A stretch of DNA of 64,000 nucleotides from Lachnospiraceae bacterium (lineage in GTDB: Bacteria; Bacillota; Clostridia; Lachnospirales; Lachnospiraceae). Positions 1-8,851 of the stretch are shown in pieces (the first letter of the stretch is position 1; each line of letters begins with the position of its first letter). Made by a program: the position numbers and the translations under genes. Location: positions 1-64,000 of the forward strand of contig JAFRSD010000012.1 in the NCBI GenBank assembly GCA_017427775.1. Direction: 5' to 3'. Below the pieces are notes generated by a model. It was not told the DNA's origin and did no database searches. It worked only from the letters and a program-made list of their open reading frames with translations.

Positions 1-168
1 AACATCTGACTTATTAATAAGCCTGTGTTTCCTGAAATTTACATTTGTTAAAGTTCGCTTCTCTTCATTGAAATGAAGGAAACATTTCAAACGAATCTTC
101 AAGGTTGTTTCACTATTCAGTTTTCAAAGTTCATTGCGCTGAAAACGCGCCCTCTGGGGCGTCAGCAA
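1..168 (-). other. rRNA operon leader (boxB/boxA), 16S presumably just beyond the left edge
   Basis: Read on the minus strand, the transcript from the promoter at 174-202 first forms a GC-rich hairpin (138-166, arms GCTGA/TCAGC and GCCC/GGGC). It then carries a boxA-like stretch at 116-133 (TGAACTTTGAAAACTGAA), the sequence typical of Firmicutes rrn leaders and spacers. An A/T-rich leader with a small inverted repeat near 63-78 continues to position 1. The rRNA gene itself is not in the window, so its identity as 16S is inferred. No protein gene is visible in 1-424. Confidence 0.75.
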
Positions 169-173
169 AAGTG

Positions 174-202
174 ATTATAACACCGCACATAGGCAATGTC
201 AA
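174..202 (-). promoter_or_regulatory. Consensus rRNA-type promoter with UP element
   Basis: On the minus strand TTGACA (197-202) and TATAAT (174-179) are separated by exactly 17 bp, with an extended -10 (TGT before TATAAT). A/T tracts at about 203-245 upstream of the -35 look like an UP element. This is a full-consensus sigma-A promoter, as expected for stable RNA, and fires towards position 1. Confidence 0.9.
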
Positions 203-370
203 CAACTATTTTAATCTTTTTTTATGCCTTTTTTCAATGCTTTTTTCGCACCACAATATCTTGTTTCAAATCACCCTGACAGACCACAAGAGTACAGAAA
301 AAATGCCGTAAAAACGAGGCATTTTCCGACATTTCCCGGCTTCCGATATTCTTTTCGGAAAGTCCGTCAC

Positions 371-398
371 AAAAAGGGGCAGCCAGAATCGGCTGCCC
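371..398 (-). terminator. Intrinsic terminator after the XRE gene
   Basis: An 8-bp GC stem (377-384 with 391-398, arms GGGCAGCC/GGCTGCCC) with a 6-nt loop is followed on the minus strand by C and T5. It sits 27 bp after the stop of the XRE gene. Confidence 0.85.
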
Positions 399-424
399 AC
401 CCGATACCCCGCTTTTCCACACGC

Positions 425-1480
425 CTACTTTGCCGCCAATTCCTCCAACTGCTTTCTTAAGGCAGCAAACCAATCCTCCCCTCGAACCGGATCATACCGA
501 TCGCTGTTCAGATACGGCAGAAAATACCATGCAATATTATGGGGCTTGTCGTTCACCGACGGTCTTTCACAGACTCTTTCAACATAAGATAACATGTCCG
601 TAAGACTGTCGCGGGTTTCATTCTTCTTTCCCTGTGCCACATAGTAAGTAGAGAGATACCGGCACAGTACCGCAACGGCCGCATCGGTCTCTTCGCTGTT
701 CTCCCCGCCGGTCCACTCTGACACCCATCCGGTAAAATCAATCAGCCGCCTGAGCGAAACAATTTTTGCATCCCAGTCCTTCTCCTCATTCGGAAGGGAA
801 TAAGCCACATAATCGCGGAGGATGTTGACCGTTTTACGGGCAAGTGTGCGAACGGACTCCCGGACTTCGTCCTGTTTCCGGACCGCCCCGTTAAAGCAGT
901 CGGTGATAAACACCTCCCTGCAGGAATCGATGCCCGGAAGCAGTTTGACAACCTCATCGTAACCCGCTTCGTCTTTCCACGCTTCCTTATAAAGAATTGC
1001 CAGTTCCTTAATGCAGGCAAAGCGGAAGTCATTGTCATCCGCCTGCCGGATCAGATCCCGCAGCATCTTCTCCGCTTCCCGAAGAAGCGTACGGTCCGGC
1101 TCCTCTTCCCACATCACGGAGCATAATGCCTTTGCAAGGGAAAGACTTATCTTTCGGTCCCCCGGGAACTCTGCATGCGCCTCTCTTAAGAGCTCAATCG
1201 CAGTCGGATTATACCCGCAGTCCTCAATATGATTGATCGTGGCATAGATTTCCTCCCGTCTCGCTTCTCTCTCCGAGAGCTTTACGCCAAGCAGTTCGTC
1301 CACGCTGACCCCGAAGAACCCCGCAAGATCCGGAAGGTATTCTATCGCCGGGTACCCCGCGCCGGACTCCCACCGGCTGATTGCCTGAGGCGTAACCCCT
1401 AAGCCCTCTGCCAGTCTTTCCTGGGTAATCCCCTTCTGATTTCTCATTTTCTTTATGTTTTCACCTATTGAAATATTCAT
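425..1480 (-). CDS. XRE-family transcriptional regulator with helical C-terminal region
   Basis: A 351-residue protein. Residues about 1-60 are a Cro/C1-type helix-turn-helix (IGENIKKMRNQKGITQERLA, then VTPQAISRWESG). The rest is mainly helical and rich in Leu/Glu, resembling the TPR-like C-termini of RRNPP-type or other long XRE regulators; that assignment is tentative. The start is ATG 1480, which has GGGAG about 9 nt upstream; an upstream in-frame ATG at 1510 lacks such a site. It is monocistronic, with its own promoter (1546-1574) and terminator (371-398). A 13-bp direct repeat lies upstream of the promoter. The ligand and targets are unknown. Confidence 0.85.
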   Translation of the reverse strand: MNISIGENIKKMRNQKGITQERLAEGLGVTPQAISRWESGAGYPAIEYLPDLAGFFGVSVDELLGVKLSEREARREEIYATINHIEDCGYNPTAIELLREAHAEFPGDRKISLSLAKALCSVMWEEEPDRTLLREAEKMLRDLIRQADDNDFRFACIKELAILYKEAWKDEAGYDEVVKLLPGIDSCREVFITDCFNGAVRKQDEVRESVRTLARKTVNILRDYVAYSLPNEEKDWDAKIVSLRRLIDFTGWVSEWTGGENSEETDAAVAVLCRYLSTYYVAQGKKNETRDSLTDMLSYVERVCERPSVNDKPHNIAWYFLPYLNSDRYDPVRGEDWFAALRKQLEELAAK

Positions 1481-1545
1481 TCCGATCACTCTCCCATCAA
1501 ACCTTATCACTTTGTCTTTTGTTTCATTTGTAAGCTTACAACCAT

Positions 1546-1574
1546 ACTATAGCGGGAGGTTACGGCAAATACAA
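1546..1574 (-). promoter_or_regulatory. Probable promoter of the XRE gene
   Basis: On the minus strand TTGTAT (1569-1574) and TATAGT (1546-1551) have a 17-bp spacer. The predicted 5' leader is about 60 nt. Confidence 0.55.
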
Positions 1575-1587
1575 TTATCAATTTATT

Positions 1588-1619
1588 GTTGTCTTATAAA
1601 CGATTCGTTGTCTTATAAA
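1588..1619. repeat. 13-bp direct repeat upstream of the XRE gene
   Basis: GTTGTCTTATAAA occurs at 1588-1600 and again at 1607-1619, a 19-bp period (almost two helical turns). It lies just upstream of the likely -35 box of the XRE gene and could be an operator. The second copy overlaps the T-run of the terminator of the aldolase gene. Confidence 0.6.
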
Positions 1620-1653
1620 AAAAGCAACACCGGAACCTTTCGGCGTCCGGTGT
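1617..1653 (-). terminator. Intrinsic terminator of the aldolase fusion gene
   Basis: Arms ACACCGGA (1627-1634) and TCCGGTGT (1646-1653) form an 8-bp stem, followed on the minus strand by GC and T7. It ends the leftward transcript 35 bp after the stop at 1688. Confidence 0.85.
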
Positions 1654-1687
1654 CTGCAGTATCTCACCGCTGATTATTTCATCTTCC

Positions 1688-2650
1688 TTACCATCTTGCG
1701 AGATGCACGGCGAATCCGCCGAAATCCTGCTTCAGATAGATGAGCTTGATCTTTCCTTTGTCATCAAGCATAACCGAATCATAATCGAGCTCGATGCCCT
1801 TCCGTTCCAGATATGCGATCGCACGATCCATATAGTTGGTCGCAACGGCAATATGACCGAGCCGTCCCTCGCCGTCATACTTCATTACTTCCACTCCCGT
1901 TCCGCAGAAATACGAAATCGGGATTTCATGGATGTCAAATCCGAAGATTGTTGCGAACAGGTCTGCCGTCTTCTTCGCTTCCGCCTCGTCCGCAGAATTA
2001 ATACCGATATGCTTTACGCCAAAGCCAAGCATGCCGCGTACGGCTTCCTTTGTCAGCGCGGTAATTCCCGCAAAATCGCCGGCATTGATCATGTCACCCT
2101 TTACCATCCAGCTTCCGCCACAGGCAAGCACTTTGCCGAAATCCAGATAACTCTTCAGGTTCGAAGCGCTGATACCGCCCGTAGGCATAAACATAAGCTT
2201 TCCGTAAGGTGCCGACATCGCTTTGATCATGGCAAGTCCTCCGCTCGCCTCAGCGGGGAAGAATTTTACCACTTCAAGACCGAGCTCAAGCGCCTGCTCA
2301 ATCTGGGACGGATTGTTCACGCCGGGAATGATCGGAACACCGATTTCTTTACAATAGGAAACAACTTTCGGATTCAGTCCGGGGCTGACGATGAATTTGG
2401 CTCCCGCCTTTACCGCTGCATCCACCTGCTCCGTCGTAAGAACGGTACCCGCTCCGACAAGCATCTCCGGATATGCTTTGCACATCGCCGCAATCGCTTC
2501 GCCTGCGGCATCCGTGCGGAAAGTCACCTCGGCAACCGGCAGCCCTCCGTCGATCAATGCCTTTGCAAGCGGCACTGCATCTTCCGCGCGATCAATCTTC
2601 ACTACCGGGATAACGCCCAGGTTTCCTACCTGCTTCATAAAACCATTCAT
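1688..2650 (-). CDS. eda: KDPG/KHG aldolase fused to a VOC (glyoxalase-like) domain
   Basis: A 320-residue fusion. Residues about 1-205 are a class I 2-keto-3-deoxy-6-phosphogluconate/2-keto-4-hydroxyglutarate aldolase: the EVTFRT strand, GAGTVLT, and the VVKFFPAE strand with the Schiff-base lysine. This family splits KDPG to pyruvate and glyceraldehyde-3-phosphate. Residues about 210-320 match a vicinal-oxygen-chelate domain (KHIGINSADEAEAKKTADLF, then GHIAVATNYMDRAIAYLERKG). Eda proteins are normally about 205-215 residues, so the C-terminal domain is extra; its substrate is unknown. The start at ATG 2650 has GGAGG upstream. It is the last gene of the dnaX cluster, 85 bp after cvpA. No kdgK or other uronate gene is adjacent. 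Confidence 0.85.
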   Translation of the reverse strand: MNGFMKQVGNLGVIPVVKIDRAEDAVPLAKALIDGGLPVAEVTFRTDAAGEAIAAMCKAYPEMLVGAGTVLTTEQVDAAVKAGAKFIVSPGLNPKVVSYCKEIGVPIIPGVNNPSQIEQALELGLEVVKFFPAEASGGLAMIKAMSAPYGKLMFMPTGGISASNLKSYLDFGKVLACGGSWMVKGDMINAGDFAGITALTKEAVRGMLGFGVKHIGINSADEAEAKKTADLFATIFGFDIHEIPISYFCGTGVEVMKYDGEGRLGHIAVATNYMDRAIAYLERKGIELDYDSVMLDDKGKIKLIYLKQDFGGFAVHLARW

Positions 2651-2735
2651 TCCGTAAATCCTCCGAAAACAACTTTTAAAATGTACAAGCAAGCGGCATT
2701 TCCGTCCGAAAACGCCGCTACTGCCTTCTCTTTCC

Positions 2736-3437
2736 TTATTTCTTCACGAGGGAAGAAATATATACGAATCCGCCGTTCAACGGGTTATTGTCATACCAGA
2801 ACCGCAGTACGGAATTGTCGTTAATCTGCTGTAGCATATCCTGTCCGACCGGCATGCTCGACATTGCCGTCACCAAAACGAAGAACAGGAAGATCACGCA
2901 CGCGCCCATCAACAGTCCGACCGTCATTCCTGCAAGGCGGTTGATCATCCGGAGTCCCGGCACCTTGTCGATCAGGTTAATCGTCTGGAATACAAGGAAC
3001 ACGATCAGGAAGATCAGGACAAATACGACAATATAGACCACCGCCTGCAGAATAACCGCCGCAACGGATGTCGCAATGTAATCCTTTGCGCCGTCCACGC
3101 CCATTGACTTATATACATCCACCGCATTGAAGGTCTTGAGTTCATCGCGAATGGAATCCGGCAGTTCAATCTTCTCCAAAGCCTCGTTGATATCAAACTT
3201 TTCATAGTCGATGTCGTCCAGGTGAAGCGTTTTTACCACCTTTTCCTTCATCCTGTCCATACGGGGGGAATCGGTCTTCACGAATGATTTGGCAATCGGC
3301 GGTGCAAGAAGCGCCGTCAGAATCAGTGCCAAGGCAAATGCGGCAAGATGATACAGCATTTTCACCACGCCGAGTTTCAGCCCTACCAGTCCAAGTACAA
3401 CGAGAATTGCTATACAAACAATCAATACCCAGCTCAT
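2736..3437 (-). CDS. CvpA-family membrane protein
   Basis: A 233-residue protein with hydrophobic segments at about 3-23, 28-48, 135-158 and 175-200, and a soluble loop between segments 2 and 3. It starts with the typical CvpA pattern (W..D-like first helix, then GxKxGxVKML). CvpA proteins are linked to colicin V production and envelope homeostasis; the molecular role is unknown. The start at ATG 3437 has AAAGGAGG. It lies 12 bp after the beta-propeller-like membrane protein, in the same leftward operon as dnaX-ybaB-recR. Confidence 0.75.
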   Translation of the reverse strand: MSWVLIVCIAILVVLGLVGLKLGVVKMLYHLAAFALALILTALLAPPIAKSFVKTDSPRMDRMKEKVVKTLHLDDIDYEKFDINEALEKIELPDSIRDELKTFNAVDVYKSMGVDGAKDYIATSVAAVILQAVVYIVVFVLIFLIVFLVFQTINLIDKVPGLRMINRLAGMTVGLLMGACVIFLFFVLVTAMSSMPVGQDMLQQINDNSVLRFWYDNNPLNGGFVYISSLVKK

Positions 3438-3449
3438 AGTCTGCCTCCT

Positions 3450-4592
3450 TTATCTTTTCTCTCCTACGAGACGAATCCGTTCCAGATACGTCTCTCCCAC
3501 AAACACAAATTCATTGACACCGTCCACGGGTGCCACATAACAGAGGTTCTTCCGCATTTCCACGCGGATCTTGTCGCGTCCGCCGATGCGGTAGATATAA
3601 AGCTCCTTTTCGTTAAACAGGATCACGTCGCCGCCCTGCAGCTGAAAATGATCATAGCTTTCCGTGATACTCTTCTCGTCGGTCTGCTTGCCGTCGAGGT
3701 CATATACACGCACAAGATAGTTGCCGCCCTTTTCATGGCTTTCCACGATCAGTCCGATATTCTTATCGGAGCAGGCAACCGACCGGATCTTCTCCTTTAT
3801 CGTCAGCTCCTTCTTCAGATCCGCGATCTCTTCCATATCAAAGATGCGAACCACGGAGTCTCCGTAAGCCACGACGGTATTGTTATCGGCAAATTCGATG
3901 TCGGCGATCATCTCTCCCTCGAACATCCGGACCGCAACGATGCCGTCTACATAGTTTCCGCCGACAGGGCCGAAGTTATAGAACGTAAGCTTTGTCTGAA
4001 TCTTCTCGTTCTCGAAATACGTATATGCCGTAACAAGCTTGGTTCCGTCATTCGAAAGCGTAATGTCTACCGGAAAACCGTCCTTCGTAACAAGCGTATT
4101 GGCAGAAGCGATCGTGGATCCCTCGCTGTCATACAGATCGAGAAAATCCTGCTTTCCGTCATTCATCAAAACCGCGGTAACACCCTGTGACGCAACCTTT
4201 ACCATAACAATCGGATAAGGTGTCGTCAAAGGCGTAACATTTCCCTTATGATCAACGATGACCAGCGATTTGCCGCCGATCTCGCCGATTGCCGCCGCAT
4301 TTCCGCAGGTGGCGCCGTACGGCTTATTCATATTGTAAGAAACGGTTACAAGGCTCTTTCCTTTCTTGTCGATGATCTCGCCGCCGTCTCTCGTATAGCG
4401 GAACACGCCCTTCCCGGAAGGAAGGTAATGCACTTCGCTTGTCTCGCCGAACTCAACCGTCTTTCCGATGACGTCGAAGTTCACGTAGGTTCTCCGGTTC
4501 TTCTTGTTCTTCCCGATCCATGCGGCGAGAAGAACCGACAGAAGAATCACCGCTGCGGCACCCGCCGCAATCAGCCACTTATACTTCTTCAT
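3450..4592 (-). CDS. Single-pass membrane protein with predicted beta-propeller ectodomain (DUF5711-like)
   Basis: A 380-residue protein. A short basic N-terminus and one membrane helix (about 7-27, LIAAGAAAVILLSVLLAAWI) are followed by an extracellular region of repeated beta strands with WD/NHL-like phrases (DKKGKSLVTVSY, DHKGNVTPLTTP, DSEGSTIASA, DLDGKQTDEKSI). Length and layout fit the uncharacterised DUF5711 group of clostridia; that name is from memory and not checked. It lies between recR (29 bp) and cvpA (12 bp), so it is probably cotranscribed. The function is unknown. Confidence 0.65.
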   Translation of the reverse strand: MKKYKWLIAAGAAAVILLSVLLAAWIGKNKKNRRTYVNFDVIGKTVEFGETSEVHYLPSGKGVFRYTRDGGEIIDKKGKSLVTVSYNMNKPYGATCGNAAAIGEIGGKSLVIVDHKGNVTPLTTPYPIVMVKVASQGVTAVLMNDGKQDFLDLYDSEGSTIASANTLVTKDGFPVDITLSNDGTKLVTAYTYFENEKIQTKLTFYNFGPVGGNYVDGIVAVRMFEGEMIADIEFADNNTVVAYGDSVVRIFDMEEIADLKKELTIKEKIRSVACSDKNIGLIVESHEKGGNYLVRVYDLDGKQTDEKSITESYDHFQLQGGDVILFNEKELYIYRIGGRDKIRVEMRKNLCYVAPVDGVNEFVFVGETYLERIRLVGEKR

Positions 4593-4621
4593 TCTATTCT
4601 TACCTTACTGTGCGTATCGCA

Positions 4622-5218
4622 CTAAAGCTCCCGACGACCCTCAAGAGCGCGCAGAAGCGTCACTTCATCGATATACTCCAAATCTCCTCCTACCGGAACG
4701 CCGTTCGCGATACGCGTCACACGGATTCCGGTCGGCTTGATCAGACGGCTGATATACATCGCCGTTGCCTCGCCTTCCACACCTGAATTGGTTGCGATAA
4801 TTACCTCATCCACATCTCCTTCGAGACGAACCATCAATTCCTTCAGCTTAATATCCGCCGGTCCGATGCCGAGCATCGGGGAAATTGCCCCGTGCAGGAC
4901 ATGATATACGCCGTCGTACTGCCCGGTCTTCTCATAAGCGGCAAGATCACGCGGATTCTCCACCACCATGATAACCTTATGATTCCGCTTCAGGCTGCTG
5001 CAGATCGGGCACTCCTCCTGATCCGTCAGTGTAAAGCAGGTTTTGCAGTACTTCACGTTGTTCCGTGCGGAAAGGATGGATTCGGTCAGCTTTTCCACTT
5101 GCTCTTTCGGCTGATTGATCAGAAAAAAAGCAAGCCGCTGTGCCGATTTGGTTCCGATTCCCGGAAGATGTCCGAGTTCCGCAATCAATTTGCTGATATG
5201 ATCACTGTAATACTCCAT
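4622..5218 (-). CDS. recR: Recombination mediator RecR
   Basis: 198 residues, full length for the family. A helix-hairpin-helix is visible near the N-terminus ([16 protein letters not shown]), then a C4 zinc finger (CKTC...CPIC, about residues 57-72), then a Toprim domain starting [17 protein letters not shown] and a conserved C-terminal ARGVP-type loop (here [12 protein letters not shown]). RecR acts with RecF/RecO to load RecA at gaps. It lies downstream of ybaB and dnaX, the usual bacterial order. Confidence 0.97.
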   Translation of the reverse strand: MEYYSDHISKLIAELGHLPGIGTKSAQRLAFFLINQPKEQVEKLTESILSARNNVKYCKTCFTLTDQEECPICSSLKRNHKVIMVVENPRDLAAYEKTGQYDGVYHVLHGAISPMLGIGPADIKLKELMVRLEGDVDEVIIATNSGVEGEATAMYISRLIKPTGIRVTRIANGVPVGGDLEYIDEVTLLRALEGRREL

Positions 5219-5250
5219 ACCTGTCCGATTCCTCTCGGGATTGGTGCGCT

Positions 5251-5601
5251 TTAGAACAGGCCGCCGAAATTGCCGAGTCCGCCTGCGATGTCATTCATCA
5301 TCTCCGCGCTCTCAGCCTCCATGTTGCGGAATGCTTCGTTGGCTGCGGTCATGATAAGATCCTGGAGCATCTCCACATCGTCCGGATCCACAACCTCGGG
5401 AGCGATCTCGATCCCGACAATCTCCTTATGTCCGGAAACGCGTACTTTAACGGCTCCGCCTCCCGAAGTAGCCTCCCAGATCTTCTCCTCAAGTTCCTTC
5501 TGCTTTTCCTCCATCTGACGCTGCATCTTCTGTGCCTGCTTCATCAGATTGTTCATGTTGCCGGGCATCATTCCGCCGCCGTATCCGCCTCTTTTAGCCA
5601 T
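5251..5601 (-). CDS. ybaB: YbaB/EbfC nucleoid-associated protein
   Basis: 116 residues. A Gly/Met-rich N-terminus ([19 protein letters not shown]) leads into a long helix, then the [21 protein letters not shown] strand pair diagnostic of YbaB. The protein is a dimeric DNA-binding nucleoid factor. ATG 5601 is only 3 bp after the dnaX stop and its GGAGG lies inside the end of dnaX, so translation is probably coupled. Confidence 0.95.
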   Translation of the reverse strand: MAKRGGYGGGMMPGNMNNLMKQAQKMQRQMEEKQKELEEKIWEATSGGGAVKVRVSGHKEIVGIEIAPEVVDPDDVEMLQDLIMTAANEAFRNMEAESAEMMNDIAGGLGNFGGLF

Positions 5602-5604
5602 TTC

Positions 5605-7176
5605 TTATTCCTCCGTAACTTTGATTTTTATGTTTTTGAGCCGCTCATTCAGTGTGACAATATCGGCAACCGCCGATTTCTTCTCTCCGGGGCTCAGCAA
5701 TTTCATGTCCACATCCGCCTGCACGCCGACAAGGCTCGAGATCAGTTTCACGAGTCGTGCCTTCTTCTCATCGGTGTTGATCAGCAGATAGTCCGTTATG
5801 TTGTCAAATACAAGTAAAAGCTTTCCGTTGTCGGAAACGCTCGGGACGCAACTCTCAAGACAGAACCTTCCGGGCTGCGGGTACTGGCCGACAATTCCCT
5901 TCCAGTCCTCCGCAATCTTTCGGATATCTTCGGGAAGTGCCGTCGGAATTTCCTTTTCCGGCTCCTCTTCCGCAACATCCGGGCTGTCATTCACGGAAGG
6001 AAGCGCCACTCCGTTCCTCTTAAGCGATTCGATCTCCGATTCCAGTCTGCGGATCCGCTCCAGAACCGCGCCGTTGTCCTCGTCCATCTGCGGACGGCAC
6101 AAGCGTATGAATTCCATCTCCGCAATAACACGCTTCTGCGTCGCATAACGGAGCCGGTTGGTCAGCTCGCAGCAGACCGTGATATACTTCATCAGCTGCT
6201 CGGCGCTGAACACCTTTGCTTCATGACGAAGCACTTCCATCTGCTCACTGGATACTTCCAGAACCTCGCTTACATCTTCGCCGCTTCCGGCAAGAAGGAG
6301 GTTCCGCATGTACCAGGTAAAATCCACTACGAAACGCGTAATCTCGCGTCCCGAAAGGATCAGCTCGTCGAGAAGATTCATGCACTCGGTTACTTTTCCG
6401 TCCCGTACATAGCGGAGCATGCGTCCGAACACTTCAATATCGACGGTTCCGAGGATGTCCAGTATACGGTCGTAAGTCAGTTCCTGTTCATAGTAGAAGG
6501 ACACGCACCGCTCCAGAAGACTCAGCGCGTCACGCATCGAACCATCCGCGACTTTCGCAACGTAGAACATTGCCCGTTCCTCAGCCTCAATCCCCTCCCG
6601 CCTGCACAGGTCAAGCAGCCGGTCCGCGATCGTCTCGATCCGGATTCGCTTGAAATCGTATCTCTGGCAACGCGACAGGATCGTGATCGGAATCTTATGT
6701 GCTTCGGTCGTCGCGAGGATAAATACGACATACGACGGAGGTTCTTCCAACGTTTTCAATAGGGCGTTGAACGCACCGGGCGAAAGCATGTGAACCTCAT
6801 CGATGATATATACGCGGAAACGGCCTTCGGTCGGCGAATACCGCACCTCGTCTACGATTTCACGTATGTTTTCAACGCCGTTGTTGCTGGCCGCATCGAT
6901 TTCCACGACATTCATCGAGGCACCCGCAGCGATTGCTTTACAGGTCGCGCACTCATTACAGGGATTGCCGTTCTGCGGATTCTCGCAGTTGATCGCGCGA
7001 GCCAGGATCTTAGCGACCGAAGTCTTTCCGGTTCCGCGCGTTCCGCAAAACAGATATGCATGGCCGATCCGGTCGGACAGAATCTGGTTTCTGAGCGTAC
7101 GGACAATATCGTCCTGTCCCTTTACCTCGTCAAATGTGTCCGGTCGGAATTTCCGGTATAACGCCGTATATGCCAT
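5605..7176 (-). CDS. dnaX: DNA polymerase III subunit gamma/tau
   Basis: 523 residues from ATG 7176 (GAGGAAG upstream; the longer in-frame start at 7212 is not needed). The N-terminus MAYTALYRKFRP is canonical. Walker A is GTRGTGKTS (45-53), a C4 zinc module uses Cys 64, 73, 76 and 79, Walker B is IIDEVHML, and the SRC arginine-finger motif is ILSRCQRYDF. It is the clamp-loader ATPase. The C-terminal tau region is short, as in many clostridia. No SRP RNA gene was recognised upstream, where many Firmicutes carry one; only 78 bp separate it from rfbB. Confidence 0.97.
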   Translation of the reverse strand: MAYTALYRKFRPDTFDEVKGQDDIVRTLRNQILSDRIGHAYLFCGTRGTGKTSVAKILARAINCENPQNGNPCNECATCKAIAAGASMNVVEIDAASNNGVENIREIVDEVRYSPTEGRFRVYIIDEVHMLSPGAFNALLKTLEEPPSYVVFILATTEAHKIPITILSRCQRYDFKRIRIETIADRLLDLCRREGIEAEERAMFYVAKVADGSMRDALSLLERCVSFYYEQELTYDRILDILGTVDIEVFGRMLRYVRDGKVTECMNLLDELILSGREITRFVVDFTWYMRNLLLAGSGEDVSEVLEVSSEQMEVLRHEAKVFSAEQLMKYITVCCELTNRLRYATQKRVIAEMEFIRLCRPQMDEDNGAVLERIRRLESEIESLKRNGVALPSVNDSPDVAEEEPEKEIPTALPEDIRKIAEDWKGIVGQYPQPGRFCLESCVPSVSDNGKLLLVFDNITDYLLINTDEKKARLVKLISSLVGVQADVDMKLLSPGEKKSAVADIVTLNERLKNIKIKVTEE

Positions 7177-7254
7177 ATCCTTCTTCCTCTCTGCCGCGGG
7201 TTCTTCCCGCACCGCGTTTCCGCCCTGCCCGGGAATCCCATCTAACCTGCCGTT

Positions 7255-8274
7255 CTATCTGGAAGCGTACATCTTCTCGTAATAATTCTGATAATCGCCG
7301 CTGATGATTTCTTCCCACCATTCGCGGTTGTCGAGATACCAGCGGATTGTCTTTTTGATGCCGTCCGCAAACTTCGTCTCCGGAAGCCATCCGAGTTCGT
7401 TATGGATCTTCGTCGGGTCAATCGCGTAACGCATATCGTGACCCTTACGGTCGGTAACATAAGTGATCAGCGACTCGGGAGCACCGAGTTCCTTTACGAT
7501 CAGCTTAACGATATCGATATTCTTCATCTCGTTGTGACCGCCGACATTGTAAACCTCGCCGACACGTCCGTTCCGGATGATCAGGTCGATCGCGCGGCAA
7601 TGATCCTCAACATAGAGCCAGTCACGAACGTTGAGTCCCTCGCCGTATACCGGAAGAGGCTTGTTATGCAGGCAGTTTACGATCATCAGCGGGATCAGTT
7701 TCTCCGGAAAATGATACGGCCCGTAATTGTTCGAGCAGCGGGAGATCGTTACCGGAAGGCCGAAGGTACGGTGATAAGCCATAACGAGAAGGTCCGCACC
7801 GGCCTTCGAGGACGAGTAGGGGCTCGACGTATGGATTGGCGTCTCCTCGGTAAAGAACAGGTCGGGACGGTCAAGCGGCAGATCGCCGTAAACCTCGTCC
7901 GTCGATACCTGATGGTAACGCTTGATGCCGTATTTGCGGCAGGCATCCATCAAAACCGCGGTTCCGAGAATGTTGGTCTGAAGGAAGATGCCCGGATCCT
8001 CGATCGAGCGGTCCACATGGCTCTCCGCGGCAAAGTTCACAACGATGTCGGGATGCTCCTCCTCAAACAGTTTGTATACCGCTTCGCGGTCACAGATGTC
8101 GGCCTTTACGAAGCGGAACTTCGGATTGTCGAGAACCGGCTTTAAGGTGCTCAGATTACCGGCATAAGTAAGCTTGTCAAGACAAATGATACGGTCTTCG
8201 GGGTGCTTGTCAAGCATATGGAATACGAAGTTCGAGCCGATAAAACCGGCGCCTCCGGTTACAATTATATTCAT
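7255..8274 (-). CDS. rfbB: dTDP-glucose 4,6-dehydratase
   Basis: 339 residues from ATG 8274 (AGGAGG upstream). An N-terminal Rossmann motif TGGAGFIGSNF and the SDR catalytic pair in YSSSKAGAD, with the family's DE motif in VSTDEVYG. It converts dTDP-glucose to dTDP-4-keto-6-deoxyglucose, the second step towards dTDP-L-rhamnose. It is the last gene of the operon GT2-GT-rfbA-rfbC-rfbB; 13 bp separate it from rfbC. Confidence 0.96.
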   Translation of the reverse strand: MNIIVTGGAGFIGSNFVFHMLDKHPEDRIICLDKLTYAGNLSTLKPVLDNPKFRFVKADICDREAVYKLFEEEHPDIVVNFAAESHVDRSIEDPGIFLQTNILGTAVLMDACRKYGIKRYHQVSTDEVYGDLPLDRPDLFFTEETPIHTSSPYSSSKAGADLLVMAYHRTFGLPVTISRCSNNYGPYHFPEKLIPLMIVNCLHNKPLPVYGEGLNVRDWLYVEDHCRAIDLIIRNGRVGEVYNVGGHNEMKNIDIVKLIVKELGAPESLITYVTDRKGHDMRYAIDPTKIHNELGWLPETKFADGIKKTIRWYLDNREWWEEIISGDYQNYYEKMYASR

Positions 8275-8287
8275 GTGTTGTATCCTC

Positions 8288-8851
8288 CTAAATCTCTCCG
8301 TAAACGAAATTGCAGTCGCTGTCATCATAAAGCGGGGATTCCGTATCCTTCTTCGAAAGAAGTTCGTCAATCACTTCGCCCCACTCCACGCCGATGGTCG
8401 GGTCATTGTAGCGGATCCCGCGGTCGCATTCCTTGCTGTAAAGGTTGTCCACCTTGTAGCAGAACTCAACATCATCAGTTAAAGTCTTAAATCCATGACC
8501 GAACCCGCGCGGGATATAGAACATCCGCTTGTTATCCGCGCTCAGTTCAACTGCAACCCACTGCTTGTAGGTCGGGCTTCCTTTCCGAAGATCTACGGCC
8601 ACATCAATAACCGCGCCCTTCGTTACACGGACCAGCTTGGCCTGCGCATACGGCGCATTTTGAAAATGGATTCCGCGAAGTGTTCCCTTCTGCGCGGAAA
8701 ATGACTGGTTATCCTGTACAAAAACCGTATCGATTCCGATTTCCGCGAAAGCCTTCGTGGAATAAGTTTCCATAAAATAGCCCCTGTGATCGCCGAATAC
8801 AACCGGCTCCACGATACATACACCGGGGATTTTCGTGTCAATTCTCTTCAT
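8288..8851 (-). CDS. rfbC: dTDP-4-dehydrorhamnose 3,5-epimerase
   Basis: 187 residues, normal length. Cupin-fold RmlC signatures are present: DHRGYFMETY, the catalytic-histidine segment GTLRGIHFQ, and IPRGFGHGFKTL. It makes dTDP-4-keto-L-rhamnose. Its ATG at 8851 shares one base with the rfbA stop (TAATG), so the two are translationally coupled. Confidence 0.96.
   Translation of the reverse strand: MKRIDTKIPGVCIVEPVVFGDHRGYFMETYSTKAFAEIGIDTVFVQDNQSFSAQKGTLRGIHFQNAPYAQAKLVRVTKGAVIDVAVDLRKGSPTYKQWVAVELSADNKRMFYIPRGFGHGFKTLTDDVEFCYKVDNLYSKECDRGIRYNDPTIGVEWGEVIDELLSKKDTESPLYDDSDCNFVYGEI

Noticed and set aside
1703-2824. Open frame of 373 codons on the plus strand opposite the aldolase and cvpA
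   Set aside because: It spans two well-supported minus-strand genes and the gap between them; composition is that of a shadow frame.
7177-7254. Looked for an SRP RNA gene or promoter upstream of dnaX
   Set aside because: Only 78 bp are available, and neither the SRP tetraloop region nor a -10/-35 pair was seen.
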